From the NCBI RefSeq assembly GCF_963675165.1, contig NC_087387.1, positions 5,482,990-5,546,989 of the forward strand: 64,000 nt of DNA, written 5' to 3'. The stretch's first letter is position 1. Each line of letters opens with the position of its first letter. Positions 21,639 through 33,376 of this stretch are shown one piece after another. This DNA comes from Halichondria panicea. Lineage: Eukaryota > Porifera > Demospongiae > Suberitida > Halichondriidae. The translations under genes were made by a program, and so were the position numbers. Below the pieces are notes generated by a model. The model had not been told where the DNA came from. It searched no databases and saw nothing but the letters and a program-made list of their open reading frames with translations.

Positions 21639-21940
21639 ATGAAAGTGCTTAGCATACTACTGCTATCTATCTTTACTTCAGTTGTTTGTAGGAGTATTAT
21701 TAACGCTCAAGGGACAACACACTATTCTATTATATACACAGTTTACCTAGTTTAGAAGGTATATCTGCGCATGCTGAAGCAGCAATCGCTTGAATTCACA
21801 GAAACGAATCCGGACACAACTACTAAAAATGGCAGCTCAACTTCACTGCTAGCAGTAATTGCTGTTCTTGTTGTGTTACAAGCGGCTACAATGATGGCAC
21901 TAATCAGCACCTGTGTTGTCTTTTTGTGTTGTCTTTTTTT
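21639..21940 (+). pseudogene. P7: SRCR gene remnant
   Basis: A signal exon (MKVLSILLLSIFTS) runs directly into the end of a stalk exon (from 21686), showing loss of all SRCR exons. A membrane exon (21802 on, SSTSLLAVIAVLVVLQAATM) ends in a poly-T run, so the basic stop-transfer and the tail are missing. Confidence 0.75.
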
Positions 21941-22180
21941 TTTCTTTTTTTTTTTAACAACCTCTCAACATTAAAGGCCACCTTTGTATAAAGGCCAAAA
22001 CATTGTTCCCCAAAGGTGTCCGTTATAGAGGGGTTCCACTGTATATCACAAGGTTGGGGTTTTTTGTGGTTGGCATAAGAATTTTATGTATGCACAGCCG
22101 ACCACAAGTAGTTGCAAACTAAGTGTCCTATAAAACGAGTGAAATCATTAGTTCAACGATTCACTCTGCGCACATTTATT

Positions 22181-23070
22181 ATGCCTCGGTGCGCATGCGC
22201 AAGCGAGGTATATACGGTAGTGTGTCTGTGTGTCTGTCTGTGTGTGTAGACTGTTTCAGCTGCTCAAGGATCAATGAAGTACAAGTAAGAGTTTCTATAG
22301 GCTTCTAGTCATGTTTTCTTGGCTTGGTATTTGTGGATTTGCAAAATAAAGCTTCATTGTCGAGTTATGCCTAGTTTTGCTTACTTGGAATGCCATTGCA
22401 GCCTTTTCAGAAGAGCACGTAGCAAAACTTGTTCACCGAGTATTGCTACTCTACTTAGTAGTTAGCTATGCACTAGAACGCTAGCTATTGATAGCTGCAA
22501 GAGTGAGAAGAGAGCTGCAAGGCTCGCTGACTTAACTTAGACTCGCAAGCCGTCACTGTTGCAGGCGAACAGTAGACTGGTCAAACTCCGTGTTGAGACT
22601 TGTGTAACGTTTGCCACGATATTTGTGGCAACTAACCGCATGCGGTTACCACAAGATCAATGATAGTGACGTTTCACTAGAAAACTCTACGTATCACATG
22701 CAGTATACTGACGTCACGAAAACCGCAGCCACTTAAAATATTTTCTGATATGCTGACTGTGCAACACGAGTCTCAACACGGAGTTTGACCAGTCTACTGT
22801 TCGCCTGCAACAGTGACGGCTTGCGAGTCTAGACTTAACTTGCAGCCATTAGACTTGAACTTTTGGCGTCGATCGTTATTAACAACAATCATCGTCGATC
22901 ATTACCCACTCTTTGAGTTTCCCTGTGATTCTGGATTCTGCATGCAGCAAAATTAAAATGTTCATCATCATAATTATATAATCAATGTGTGTATAAAAGC
23001 TAGCTATAGTAGCTTTATGTTATGTAGCTTTGGCACCTCCACCGAGGCATCAGCACCCGCGGTGCTTTCA
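22181..23070. mobile_element. TGCCTCGGTGCGC element, copy 1
   Basis: It begins ATGCCTCGGTGCGCATGCGC and ends CCGAGGCATCAGCACCCGCG then GTGCTTTCA, so TGCCTCGGTG is inverted near the right end. Copies are at 40952-41505 and 47619-48206, and a split copy at about 41926-42587. No coding frame. This copy is interrupted by a second element at 22538-22831. Confidence 0.7.
22538..22831. mobile_element. 294-bp MULE-like MITE with perfect 9-bp target duplication
   Basis: Terminal inverted repeats of about 63 bases start TAGACTCGCAAGCCGTCACT and are almost identical. GACTTAACT flanks it exactly on both sides (22529-22537 and 22832-22840). It is nested in the TGCCTCGGTGCGC element, so it is the younger insertion. 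Confidence 0.85.
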
Positions 23071-23497
23071 TATTGGCTCAGTAGTGACGTATATAGGCCG
23101 GAGGGCTACAATATCCCATGTGGTACTCGTATATACACGTGCATGTCCCAACTATTACTTGTTCTGTATTAGGTGGTTCTTTGTACAGGAAACTGAATCG
23201 AGAAAATCTAATCTATAACCATGCATAATGGGAAGCATTCATATAGTATAGCTGAATACAATATTGGTGAAAATAATGATAGTTTTGTTGCAGTATTCAA
23301 TTGAAAGTTTAGAAGATGCAGGAGGAGGAGAGGAGTGATAGACAACTCAGTTTCACATGTACTACCTTTAGCAGTCAACATCAACATAGCAAGCTCATTA
23401 TGCATAAAATTAATGTGAGGTTAAACAACATCCTGTACAATTCGAATCAAGAAGTTTATAATAGCCACTGTAGCCAATGTGCTAAATTAATATCAAA

Positions 23498-25487
23498 ATG
23501 CAAGCCACAAGCTTATTGCTGTTGGTTGCTACTACTGCTATTGCTACAGCTCAGCCACCAGGTATATAGTTATGTACTGAACTAGACCAGATTATGAATT
23601 ATGGAATGCAGAATGCCTCAATATACAACTTCGTGAATCTATTTCAAATGTCCTTGAGTATACTGTTACAATGGAGAATGGATATGGCTCTGCCTTTCCG
23701 CAAACAGCCGATGGGATACTAATATCACAGTGGCTGCTTGCACACAACTGGGCTTCAGTGACTCTGGGAGTAAGTTAGCTGTCGTTATAGTAGGGGATGA
23801 ATAAATTCAGGTGTGGCTCTTATTATTTTTAGAAATAACTAGAGGTGTACCACTGACGTGTCATACGCCTCCAATAAAAGTAGTCATTCTGAGTGACTGC
23901 AACAGACTGGAACTAACAGAGTGCACGGTGACACCCAGTGACAGCTGTGGTGATACCGGATGCTCTCTTGTGAAATTAGGGTGCAATACAGGTTGGTCTT
24001 GATTATATCAGAGTGAATTTACCTAAAACAATTTCAGCTAACTGCACTAAAGGAACCATTAGACTGGTGGGTGGATCCACTGACAGAGAGGGACGAGTGG
24101 AAGTGTGTGTGGATGGCAGGCGATGGAGGACAGTTTATACACTCGCAATCAAAAACTGGCAGGAGCTGTTTGTTCACAAATGGGATACATCTTTGAAGGT
24201 AACGGAGGATCAATCACATTACTCTAGCTACATGCATCCAGTATAGAGAGTAGAATATACCACAAATGTGTGAGTAGCTCTGTAGTTGTACTTATTAATA
24301 AATGTAAATATCTTATGATTGAGTAGATCTGCATGCTGATACCATTGTGTACGTAATAAGCTACCAAAAATGTTTCCATGATAATTTAAGGTGCATGGTG
24401 GGTTTGTGGTGATTAAAAAAACAGTAGCTAAACAATTGTAGGGAGTAATCAGTTAGGAAGAGAAAAGACCAACGGTTTCCAGCTAAGGTTTAGGATTTTG
24501 TCACAACATCTATAGATAGTTTGGCTATCTTATGAAAGGTTCACATATCTACACATCCTCCACAGTGATCAAAACTGCTAGTTTTTATGCCGTTTCGGTT
24601 AGGGAGAGATTTGAAGAAGATCTTACGGCTAAGTTCCAAAAATTACCTTAAATAAATTAGTTCCGGAGATAATTGATGTTACACACAATCACCCCCGTTT
24701 GCACCTAAATAGATTCCCACAATAACTCCTGGGAAAATATTTTTGTAGCTTATTTAAATGGTGTCAGCACAATTTCTTAGAAATGTTCCAATCTTGAGAT
24801 ACATTTAAGTACAACTACTCACACATTTGTGATATTCTACTCTCTAGACTGGATGCACTGTATGTATCTCTACAGGAGGCACTGTGGCAGCACTCAACTC
24901 ATTTCCCCCTGGAGCAATCCCAGAGTACAGACTAAACTGTAGACAACAAACCAATAGAGCATGGAGCTGTAGTCCAGTTGAAGAACAGTGGGTTGGCTTT
25001 GTGGAGCTTGGAGTTGTTTGTAATAATGAAGATATAACGAACATCCGAGAAACTACACAGTTGCCTACCACATCATTTACTGACAATTTCACCACCTGTA
25101 CTGCTAGTAGTGGTGTACTGGCAACTCTCCCACTAGCCGTAATTGCTGTTCTTATTGTCCTACAAGCAGCTACAATGATTGCACTGATCAGCACCTGTGT
25201 TGTCTTTAAGAGGAAACTCAAACAAAAGTAAAGCTATAGCTAACAAAATAAACAATAAATAATATAAGCATTGCTTGTGTCTTAATAATATTATTATTAG
25301 AATGACCATGACTACACAACAAGCTGACCTAACCCATGCAGTGGTTGGAAGCTCACAAACTGAAATGAAGATTGACCACAACATAGCTGCTAACCCAGCA
25401 TACGAGGCAGTCAAGTGTGACCAGGAGGACCACACCTACGATGTCGTCAGTGAGGGCGTGGCTTCAAGACAGAGGAGAGGCAATTAA
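23498..25487 (+). pseudogene. P8: SRCR receptor, tail A with Tyr to His, frameshifted
   Basis: Exons: 23498-23561 (signal), 23612-23769, 23833-23991, 24038-24198, 24876-25227 (fused stalk and membrane) and 25301-25487 (tail). Exon 2 has two extra bases before the CYNGEW position. Exon 4 has two extra bases after RRWRTV. One SRCR cysteine is Trp (EEQWVGF). The tail is open to its stop but reads LTHAVV, so the first tyrosine is His; NPAYEAV and HTYDVV remain. Intron 4 is unusually long (677 bases) and is the empty-site reference for insertions in P4. Confidence 0.8.
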
Positions 25488-25879
25488 TTGTTGCAAAGAT
25501 ACATAACTTCAATTGTTGTATAGCTTTACCTATATCGTTCTGTTTAGTGGCTCTTTTTGTTAAGAACATGTACAGGAAACTGAATTGAGAACCAACACAT
25601 GATTTGCTGCAATCTACCGGAATATAATATAATACCCAGAGATGGCAATAATGATAAGCTTCCTATAATTAGTGACTGCTAAATAAACAACATGCATGTA
25701 TGTACATAACCCGCAAACAACTGGGGTAGCTAATGCTGCCATTCATTGCCCCAAGTATTGTTCAATATGCAAGCAAGTCTATATACCATTGAATTATAAC
25801 TTTTACTGACTGGCATAGTAACTAAATACAAAAAATATTGGTGAAAATAGCATGTTTTTGTACGTACTGCAGTACCGTA

Positions 25880-26106
25880 TAGCGCGAAATTTTCGAGGCA
25901 CTTATATTTCGTGGATTGGCCTCTAAAAGCCAATTCGTTGCATAATGTTCGCGAAATGGCTGCTTACCGGTATCCACGCCTTTAAATCTTTGCATGATAG
26001 CAGGTAATTCTAATTAGACAACAATTTTCGTGGACTTAATTTTCGTGTAGAATTCTAACCCACGAAAAATCCGCAAAAATTAAGCCCCTCAAAAATTTCG
26101 CGCTAT
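25880..26106. repeat. Palindromic MITE, GCGCGAAATTT family, copy 2
   Basis: Same element as 546-772, in the same position upstream of a paralogous gene, with a few substitutions. Confidence 0.7.
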
Positions 26107-26361
26107 ACGGATTCAATTTTGAATTACTATATACTTAGGTGGCTTCAGGAGGAGGAGTGATTGACAAAGAATATTTATTATTTTACTTTCACATTACTTT
26201 CACATGTATTACCTTTAGCAGTCAACATCAACATAGCAAGTGCATGCATAGAATAACATGCAGTATAGTAATGTGCATGAGGTTTAACAACATCCTGTAC
26301 AAAATTGGCCAAATCTAAAGTTTGGAAGTTTAAAATTGCCATGCAATGTGATAATATCAAA

Positions 26362-27777
26362 ATGCAAGTCACAAGCTTATTTTTGTTGGTTGCTACTACT
26401 GCTATTGTTACAGCTCAGTCATCAGGTATATAGTTATGTGTATATATGTACTGCACATTCTGAATTATGCAATGCAGAGTGCTTCAGTCGACAACTTCGT
26501 TCTAATTCAACACTTAGTTTACTTGACTACTGTTATGATGGAGAATGGAGAAGGATCTGTTCCGGAGACAGTCAGTGGGATACTGATATGTCAGTGGCTG
26601 CCTGTACAGAACTGGGCTATAGTGAATCTGGTAAGTTAACTATTCGTATGGATAAATTAATGTGGTTCTTCATTTTAGAGGTGACTACAATTCAAACATT
26701 TTGTCCAAATCAAAATCCAATAAAAGTGTTCATTAAATTCTGAGTGACTGTAAAGAACCAGGACTAACCAATTGCACAGTGACAGCCAGTGACGCTTGTG
26801 TTACGTTTACGAACGTGCAACACAGGTTGGTCATGATTTTCAGAGTGAATATTCACCTGAAACAATTTTGAATTTCAGCTGACTGTACTGATGGAGATAT
26901 AAGACTGGTGGGTGGATTCACTGACAGAGAGGGGCGAGTGGAGGTGTGTGTGGGTGGCAGGCGATGGAGAACAGTTTTCACTGGCAGTCAAGAACTGGCA
27001 GGAGCTGTTTGTTCACAAATGGGATACATCTTTGAAGGTAACACAGTGGATTGATAAAATAATGTGCTGTGAATTGTATAAGATCCACAAACAGGAAGCA
27101 TTATGGCAGTAACTAACTCATTTCCTCCTGGAGCATTCCCAGAGTACAAACTGGACTGTACACAACTAAGCAATGGAACATGGCACTGTAGTCCAGTTGA
27201 ACAACAATGTGACAGCTTTGTGGAGCTTGGAGTTGTTTGTAAACTATGAGGAGTATTATGAACGTTCAAAGAACAGCACACTATCTACACACTTTCCTAC
27301 TAGTTCAGAAGGTAAATTAGATTTTATGCGCGCATGCTGAAGCAGGAATATTACTTTAATTCACAGAAACGTATTCTACTCCTTGGGAAACAACTACTAA
27401 CAATGGCAGCTCAACTTCACTGCTAGCAGTAATTGCTGTTTTTGTTGTCCTACAAGCGGCTACAATGATTGCACTAATCAGCACCTGTGTTGTCTTTAAG
27501 AGGAAACACAAACAAAAGTAAAGCTGTAACAAACTATAATACATTAGTATCCTAAGCATGCTTGTGTTCTTATAATACTTGTACATATATATAGGGTGAC
27601 CATGCATGGCTACACAACAAGCTGACCTATCCTATGCAGTGGTTGGAGGTACACAACCTGAAATGAAGATCGACCCAAAAATAGCTGCTAACCCAGCGTA
27701 CGAAGCAGTCAAGTGTGACCAGGAGGACAACACCTACGATGTCGTCAGTGAGGGGGCGGCTTCAGAGGAGAGGCAAT
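26362..27777 (+). pseudogene. P9: SRCR receptor pseudogene, sister of P1
   Basis: Exons: 26362-26425, 26478-26630, 26679-26825, 26879-27037, 27095-27311, 27367-27517 and 27595-27777. Exon 2 lacks one codon in frame. Exon 3 has a five-base insertion giving TGA at about 26742 and a later deletion. A domain-2 cysteine is Phe (TVFTGSQ). A two-base deletion makes TGA at 27247, directly after the last SRCR cysteine. The tail gains four bases (ATGCATGG) and stops within ten codons. The gene with its flanks from about 25800 to 28930 parallels 480-3920. Confidence 0.85.
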
Positions 27778-27908
27778 TGACATTGACTATTGTTTTAGAA
27801 GGTTGTGTAGCTCCTTATATTTACTAACCAAGAGTGTTAGAAACTAGAAGGCTCATTATGACGACACGTATATAGAGGAGAGAATCTTACATGTGTAATA
27901 GTGAGCAT

Positions 27909-28041
27909 CAGAGGAGGTCCGACATGCGTGCACGAATCACTACAAGTTCAGTACATTTGGCTAGGACTTTATCACGTGACCACAATGACATAAATGCACT
28001 GAATTTGTAGTGATTCGTGCATGCATGTCGGACCTCCTCTG
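27909..28041. repeat. 133-bp hairpin element, copy 2
   Basis: Same arms and same relative position as 2640-2772. Confidence 0.75.
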
Positions 28042-28390
28042 AGTGGACATTGCTGCATCGTGTACAGGTCATGTGTACATTCTACCAGACGGTTCTGACC
28101 CCCCCCTCCGTAATAGCCTGCATAATTATGGCAATAATAATTATAATAATATTATAATAATATTATTATTAAATTCATATTCAGTATTTGTTTAGACGTG
28201 CAAAATAAACATTGGTTAGGATGTTATTCTCATAGGATGGCCAGGGAAATCAACAGTAGCAAAATTAATGTCTCTTTGGCAAGAGGGATGAACATATAAA
28301 CTACTGATCGTGGAAGCAGCATGCACTTTATGAGTTACATGAATATATAAGTTTGAAACACAAAGGTAATCTTCGTGATCCTTTATCTTA

Positions 28391-28890
28391 CCTTTAAGGT
28401 CATTAGGTTCAAACACCCCCGGATATATCCCGGACCTAGTCTGGTATCGCCCAGTCAGCAGAGCTGCTCGAGATGGACTACACACTGGACTATTGGTGTA
28501 GAACTGAGTGAAGACCAGACATTGCTCGGCTAGTAACTGGATGTGAGGGGCATTGGAGGTGGGGTGTCCGTAGGGAGTGAGGTCACCATAGCCAAGCTGT
28601 GTGGGGGGGGGGTGATAAAAGTACGTACATTAGAATTAGCAATAATTTTGCTATACTAATTTTGCTATAATTATAGGCATGCTATAATTATGGATAGCTA
28701 TTCATTAGCTAAAAGCACAGTAAAACAATTTCACATCCATAAATATTGTTTATGGATTTTACCACACTGCATGATGTACAGTATATACACCCATATCATC
28801 AGAACCATGTTGGGCCCGTGGTGTGGTGGCCATGACGATAAGATAGGAAACTAGCAGTAAGAGCACCAGAAATTTAAACTCTTCAGTCGA
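28391..28890 (-). pseudogene. Arylsulfatase 5' exons, copy 3
   Basis: Exon 2 (28596 down to 28391) is open with [20 protein letters not shown], so the catalytic signature is intact here, though AEQG has become AEQC and DLGG is DLKG. Exon 1 (about 28890 down to 28800) carries a small insertion (GGGCCC) and the loss of the DD segment, as in copy 1. Its upstream part is cut off by the junction with the retrotransposon. Confidence 0.7.
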
Positions 28891-28985
28891 GGCTATTTTG
28901 TTGCTGATGATGTGCATTCTTCAAAAGCCTCCCCCTAGACACAGGTGCCTCAGTATCTCTAGTATCAGAGTCACAGTACAAACAG

Positions 28986-31900
28986 TTGTGGCCAGGGAGG
29001 AGCTTAGATCCATCTGATATCAACTTACAGACCTACTCAAAGGAACCCCTTGTAGTAATGGGAAGTTTTGATGTTGAGGTTGTGTATGATAACAAAAAGG
29101 TGACCTTACCTCTTGTTGTTGTTCAAGGGAATGGACCTTTGTTGTTTGGCAGGAACTGGCTAAATGCTATTAAGTTGAATTGGTCTAACATTCACTATAC
29201 CCAAGCTCCAGGTTTACAGGACTTACTGGCCAAGTACCCCGATGTGTTCCAGAAAGGACTGGGTACGTACCAGGGACAAGAAGCCTCCCTTGTAGTGGAC
29301 GCTGATGCTGTTCCCCGTTTTAACAAAGCCAGACGTCTTCCATATGCTATGCGAACGAAAGTTGAAGAGGAACTGGAGAGGCTGGTTCAGGAAGGCACTC
29401 TGAAGCCCGTGGACTATGCTGAATGGGCCGCACCAATTGTGGCAGTGTTAAAGAGTGATCGAACGAGTGTGAGAATATGTGGCGATTTCCGAATGACAGT
29501 TAACCCCGTTTCTAAACTCCATCGTTACCCCCTGCCGAAGGTGGAAGATTTATTTGCAACCCTGGCTGACGGAAAGATCTTTACTAAATTAGATCTGACA
29601 CAAGCTTATCAACAGTTAAAGCTTGACACCCAATCTCAGAACTATGTGGTAATCAACACCCTAAAAGGGTTGTTCCAATACACGAGATTACCTTTTGGAG
29701 TGTCATCAGCCCCTGGAATTTTTCAGAAGACCATGGAGACCCTGCTACAGGGTATTGCTGGGGTAGTGGTGTATTTGGACGACATTTTGATCTCTAGTGC
29801 AACCGAAGCGGAGAACCTGAAATCACTCGAGGAAGTGTTGAAACGCCTATCCGAAGCTGGTTTGCGAGCCAAACGAGGCAAGTGCACGTTCATGGCTCCA
29901 TCTGTCGAGTTTTTGGGTCACCTGGTTGACGCTAAGGGTATCCGACCCTTACCTGAGAAAGTCCGTGCTGTCCAGCAAGCACCTACCCCTACCAATGTGA
30001 CGGAACTGAGGTCCTACATTGGATTGATTTCTTATTATGGGAAGTTCCTACCGAATCTAGCCACTCGCTTAACACCATTGTACAAGCTGTTAAACAAAGA
30101 TGTGCCATGGGAATGGTCATCTGAGCAAGAACTTGCTTTTAACAGGTCGAAACAGCTGCTGACATCAACAAATCTGTTAGCTCATTACAACCCCCAATTA
30201 CCTATTGTTCTGGCCTGCGATGCCTCTGCATACGGAATTGGAGCCGTACTTGCTCACCAAATGCCTGATGGTACCGAGAGACCGATAGCCTATGCTTCTA
30301 GGACTTTGAATTCGGCTGAAAGAAATTACTCGCAACTTGAAAAGGAAGGACTGTCCTGTGTTTTCGGAGTAAAGAAATTCTATGCATACCTATTTGGTCG
30401 AAAATTCACTCTAATTACGGATCACAAACCGTTATTGAGCCTGCTGAGTGGACAGAAACCAACCTCATTACAAGCCTCCGCAAGGATTCGTCGATGGTCA
30501 TTGGCACTGTCGATGTACGAGTACGAGCTGAAGTTCCGAAACACTACAGCTCACGGTAACGCAGATGCTTTGAGTCGTCTGCCCTTAACTGACACTGTTC
30601 CTGATGACCGAACACCACCAGAACTGGTGCTCTTACTGGAACATCTCGATTCCTCACCGATCACGGCTGCACATATCAAAGAGGCTACCAGACGAGACCC
30701 AGAACTCTCTACTATTCACCAGTATGTGCAACAAGGATGGCCACACCGTTCCGCCATGGAAACCAGTCTAATGCCCTTTTATGAGCGACGAGAAGAACTT
30801 TCAGTACATGATGGTTGCTTGCTGTGGGGAAATCGTGTGGTGGTACCCAAGACCTACCGAGGTGATGTGCTCGTACAACTGCACGAAGGACATCCTGGCA
30901 CCACTCGCATGAAAGGACTATCGCGTATGTATGTGTGGTGGCCTGGTATTTCGAAAGACGTCGAAGAGACGGTACAAGATTGCATTCCCTGTCAACAACA
31001 ACAGTCAAAACCACCTGTTGCCCCACTCCATCCTTGGGCTTGGCCTACACGCCCGTGGGCCAGATTGCATATCGATTATGCTGGTCCCATTCACGGACAA
31101 ATGTTTTTGATTATCATTGATGCCCATTCAAAATGGATTGAAGCAATTCCAACATCTGGCTCGACATCCCGAGTAGTGATCGAAGAACTACGGTTTTTGT
31201 TTTCTCAATTTGGCCTACCAGAGTGTGTTGTGTCTGACAATGGCACATGTTTCACTAGTGCAGAATTCAAAGGATTCCTGAAGAAAAATGGTATCAACCA
31301 AATTCTGTCTGCCCCTTATCACCCCTCTACAAATGGCCTGGCTGAACGAGCAGTGCAAGTAGTTAAGAAGGGACTTAAGAAGGAAACAAAAGGTTCGATG
31401 CGCAGTAGACTTGCAACGGTGTTATTTGCTTACAGGTTAACTGCACAGTCAACCACTGGACAATCCCCAAGTGAACTTTTGTTAGGTCGTCGACCACGAT
31501 CTCGTCTAGATCTGCTTAAACCGAACACAGCAGAGAGAGTTGAACGTCAACAAGCAAAACAGGTGAAACAACACGACAACCGTGCTCGCGAAAGAAGTTT
31601 TGAGCCCGGAGATCTGGTGTATGTCAGAAATTACCAGTCAGGAAATCGTTGGTTACCGGGTGTGATACAGGAAAAGACAGGACCAGTATCGTTTCGAGCG
31701 AAGATGCAGAATGGTCAAGTGCGAAGGTGTCATGTGGACCAGGTTCGGAACCGAACAGTAGACGAACCTACCGAGCCAGAAGAGGTCCCTATTCCGAATG
31801 CAATTCTTCCTGACGAATTGACCACACCGTATGCACCTCAAGCTGATAGTACTCCTGGAAACAGCTCCCCTTCACCTGAAGTTGGTGTAGAACCACCTGT

Positions 31901-32003
31901 CGACGTCCCTAGTCAAGGTGTTGTCTCAAAACCTGCAACTGCGATTAAAGTATATCCTAAGCGTAACCGTAAGACTGTGGATCGATATGAACCTAAATGG
32001 TAG
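28986..32003 (+). CDS. pol: Ty3/gypsy Pol polyprotein (protease, RT, RNase H, integrase)
   Basis: A single open frame, actually open from 28935. Order: aspartic protease (LDTGAS, LLFGRNWL), reverse transcriptase with YLDD at about residue 262, RNase H (ACDAS near 411, ITDHKPL near 477), then integrase with an HHCC zinc region (HEGHPGTTRMK near 631, DCIPCQQ near 663) and the DDE core (HIDYAGP near 694, SDNGT near 749, NGLAERAVQ near 783). Domain order RT-RNase H-integrase is that of Ty3/gypsy rather than copia elements. No envelope frame or obvious chromodomain follows. The lack of stops in over 3 kb suggests recent insertion, while the missing 5' end means it cannot act alone. Confidence 0.92.
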   Translation: MWPGRSLDPSDINLQTYSKEPLVVMGSFDVEVVYDNKKVTLPLVVVQGNGPLLFGRNWLNAIKLNWSNIHYTQAPGLQDLLAKYPDVFQKGLGTYQGQEASLVVDADAVPRFNKARRLPYAMRTKVEEELERLVQEGTLKPVDYAEWAAPIVAVLKSDRTSVRICGDFRMTVNPVSKLHRYPLPKVEDLFATLADGKIFTKLDLTQAYQQLKLDTQSQNYVVINTLKGLFQYTRLPFGVSSAPGIFQKTMETLLQGIAGVVVYLDDILISSATEAENLKSLEEVLKRLSEAGLRAKRGKCTFMAPSVEFLGHLVDAKGIRPLPEKVRAVQQAPTPTNVTELRSYIGLISYYGKFLPNLATRLTPLYKLLNKDVPWEWSSEQELAFNRSKQLLTSTNLLAHYNPQLPIVLACDASAYGIGAVLAHQMPDGTERPIAYASRTLNSAERNYSQLEKEGLSCVFGVKKFYAYLFGRKFTLITDHKPLLSLLSGQKPTSLQASARIRRWSLALSMYEYELKFRNTTAHGNADALSRLPLTDTVPDDRTPPELVLLLEHLDSSPITAAHIKEATRRDPELSTIHQYVQQGWPHRSAMETSLMPFYERREELSVHDGCLLWGNRVVVPKTYRGDVLVQLHEGHPGTTRMKGLSRMYVWWPGISKDVEETVQDCIPCQQQQSKPPVAPLHPWAWPTRPWARLHIDYAGPIHGQMFLIIIDAHSKWIEAIPTSGSTSRVVIEELRFLFSQFGLPECVVSDNGTCFTSAEFKGFLKKNGINQILSAPYHPSTNGLAERAVQVVKKGLKKETKGSMRSRLATVLFAYRLTAQSTTGQSPSELLLGRRPRSRLDLLKPNTAERVERQQAKQVKQHDNRARERSFEPGDLVYVRNYQSGNRWLPGVIQEKTGPVSFRAKMQNGQVRRCHVDQVRNRTVDEPTEPEEVPIPNAILPDELTTPYAPQADSTPGNSSPSPEVGVEPPVDVPSQGVVSKPATAIKVYPKRNRKTVDRYEPKW

Positions 32004-32105
32004 TTATTGATTGGAAACTGGTATTTTATTGGTATTGTTTTGTCATTAGTTGGATGATTTTTGTCATTAGTTAATTTTGTGAGTCCTCACTAAAGGAAGG
32101 AGGAA

Positions 32106-32252
32106 TGTTGTGGTTTAGTTTACTTCCTGTTCTATGTGTACTATTTATGTACGTGTGTTCTCAATGTTTTTAGTCTCTATTAAACTGTCAACTGTAAACC
32201 AGTACTGAGTTGGTAACTTAGCGGTGAGTCCAGACCTAGCTAAGTTACGACA
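32106..32252 (+). repeat. Right LTR (147 bp)
   Basis: It begins TGTTGTGG directly after the purine tract and ends ACGACA, with the TG...CA ends usual for LTRs. It is followed by GCTATATCATTAATAGTGGC, which is intron 2 text of the P3 paralog (about 4836). No left LTR is in the window. Confidence 0.8.
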
Positions 32253-32297
32253 GCTATATCATTAATAGTGGCTGAATTAATGTTATCCTTAATTCAG

Positions 32298-33376
32298 GGA
32301 TAAATGTAAATGACACACAGTGTGAACGTTATCCAATAAAAGCTGTCACATTTAGTGACTGCAACGGATCAGGACTAATAAATTGCACAGTGACACCCAC
32401 AGACAAATGTGGTCGCTTATGCTCTCTTGTGATCTCAGGACAGTGCAACACAGGTTGGTCATGACTGTCAGAAGTGGTTTTACGGCTTGAAACAATTTTA
32501 CATTCAGCTAACTGCACTGATGGAGCTCTAAGACTGGTGGGTGGATCCACCGACAGAGAGGAACGAGTGGAGGTGTGTGTGGGTGGCAGGCGATGGAGGA
32601 CAGTTTGCACTGGCAGTCAAGAACTGGCAGGAGCCGTTTGTTCACAAATAGGATACATCTTTGAAGGTAACAGAGGATCAATAACATTGCTCTTAACTAT
32701 TCTCTATACAATTAAAAATCTCTATACAGGAAGCTCAGTGAGAGTAACCAACTCATTTCCTCCTGGTGAGTACAGACTAAACTGTGCACAACTAAGCAAT
32801 GGAGCATGGCACTGTAGCCTAGTCAAAGAACAATGTGACAGCTTTGCGGAGCTTGGAGTTGTTTGTAAGAACTATAAAGATCAACCAGACATCCAAGTTA
32901 CTACACAGTTGCCTACCACATCATGTACCCCTCAAAGCAAAGAATATTCTGGATGTATATGTACTAATAATTCTACCACCTTCACTGCTGGTAGTAGCGT
33001 ACTGGCAGCTCAGTTACTAGCCGTAATTGCTGTTCTTGTTGTCCTACAAATGGCTACAATGATTGCACTAATCAGCACCTGTGTTGTCTTTAAGAGGAAA
33101 CGCAAACAAAAGTAACAAAACTATAATGGTATTAACATTAGTAACCTAAACATTGCATGCTCCTGTGTTCTTAATACTCTATAATATAGGGTTACCATGG
33201 CTACACAACAAGCTGACCTAACATTTGCAGTGGTTGGAAGCTCACAAACTGAAATGAAGATCGACCCCAACATAACTGCTAACCCAGCATACAAGGCAGT
33301 CAAGTGTGACCAGGAGGACCACACCTACGATGTCGTCAGTGAGGGCGTGGCTTCAAGACAGAGGAGAGGCAATTAG
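32298..33376 (+). pseudogene. P10: SRCR receptor 3' half beheaded by the retrotransposon
   Basis: Exons 32298-32453, 32508-32666, 32730-33111 and 33190-33376 are all open and closely match P3, including the fused stalk-membrane exon and LTFAVV in the tail. An in-frame nine-base deletion shortens PPGAFLEYR to PPGEYR. The tail has NPAYKAV and a full RQRRGN end. The signal exon and first half of domain 1 are missing. Without an upstream start it is a pseudogene unless a distant exon is spliced in. Confidence 0.8.

Larger units (their letters stand above)
28935..32252 (+). mobile_element. 5'-truncated Ty3/gypsy LTR retrotransposon
   Basis: The element enters abruptly in the protease (LDTGAS at 28935) and runs through polymerase and integrase to a polypurine tract (32092-32105) and a 147-bp right LTR. 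The left LTR and gag are absent. On the right it sits in intron 2 of an SRCR gene (P10); on the left it abuts sulfatase flank. See the coding and LTR entries. Confidence 0.9.
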
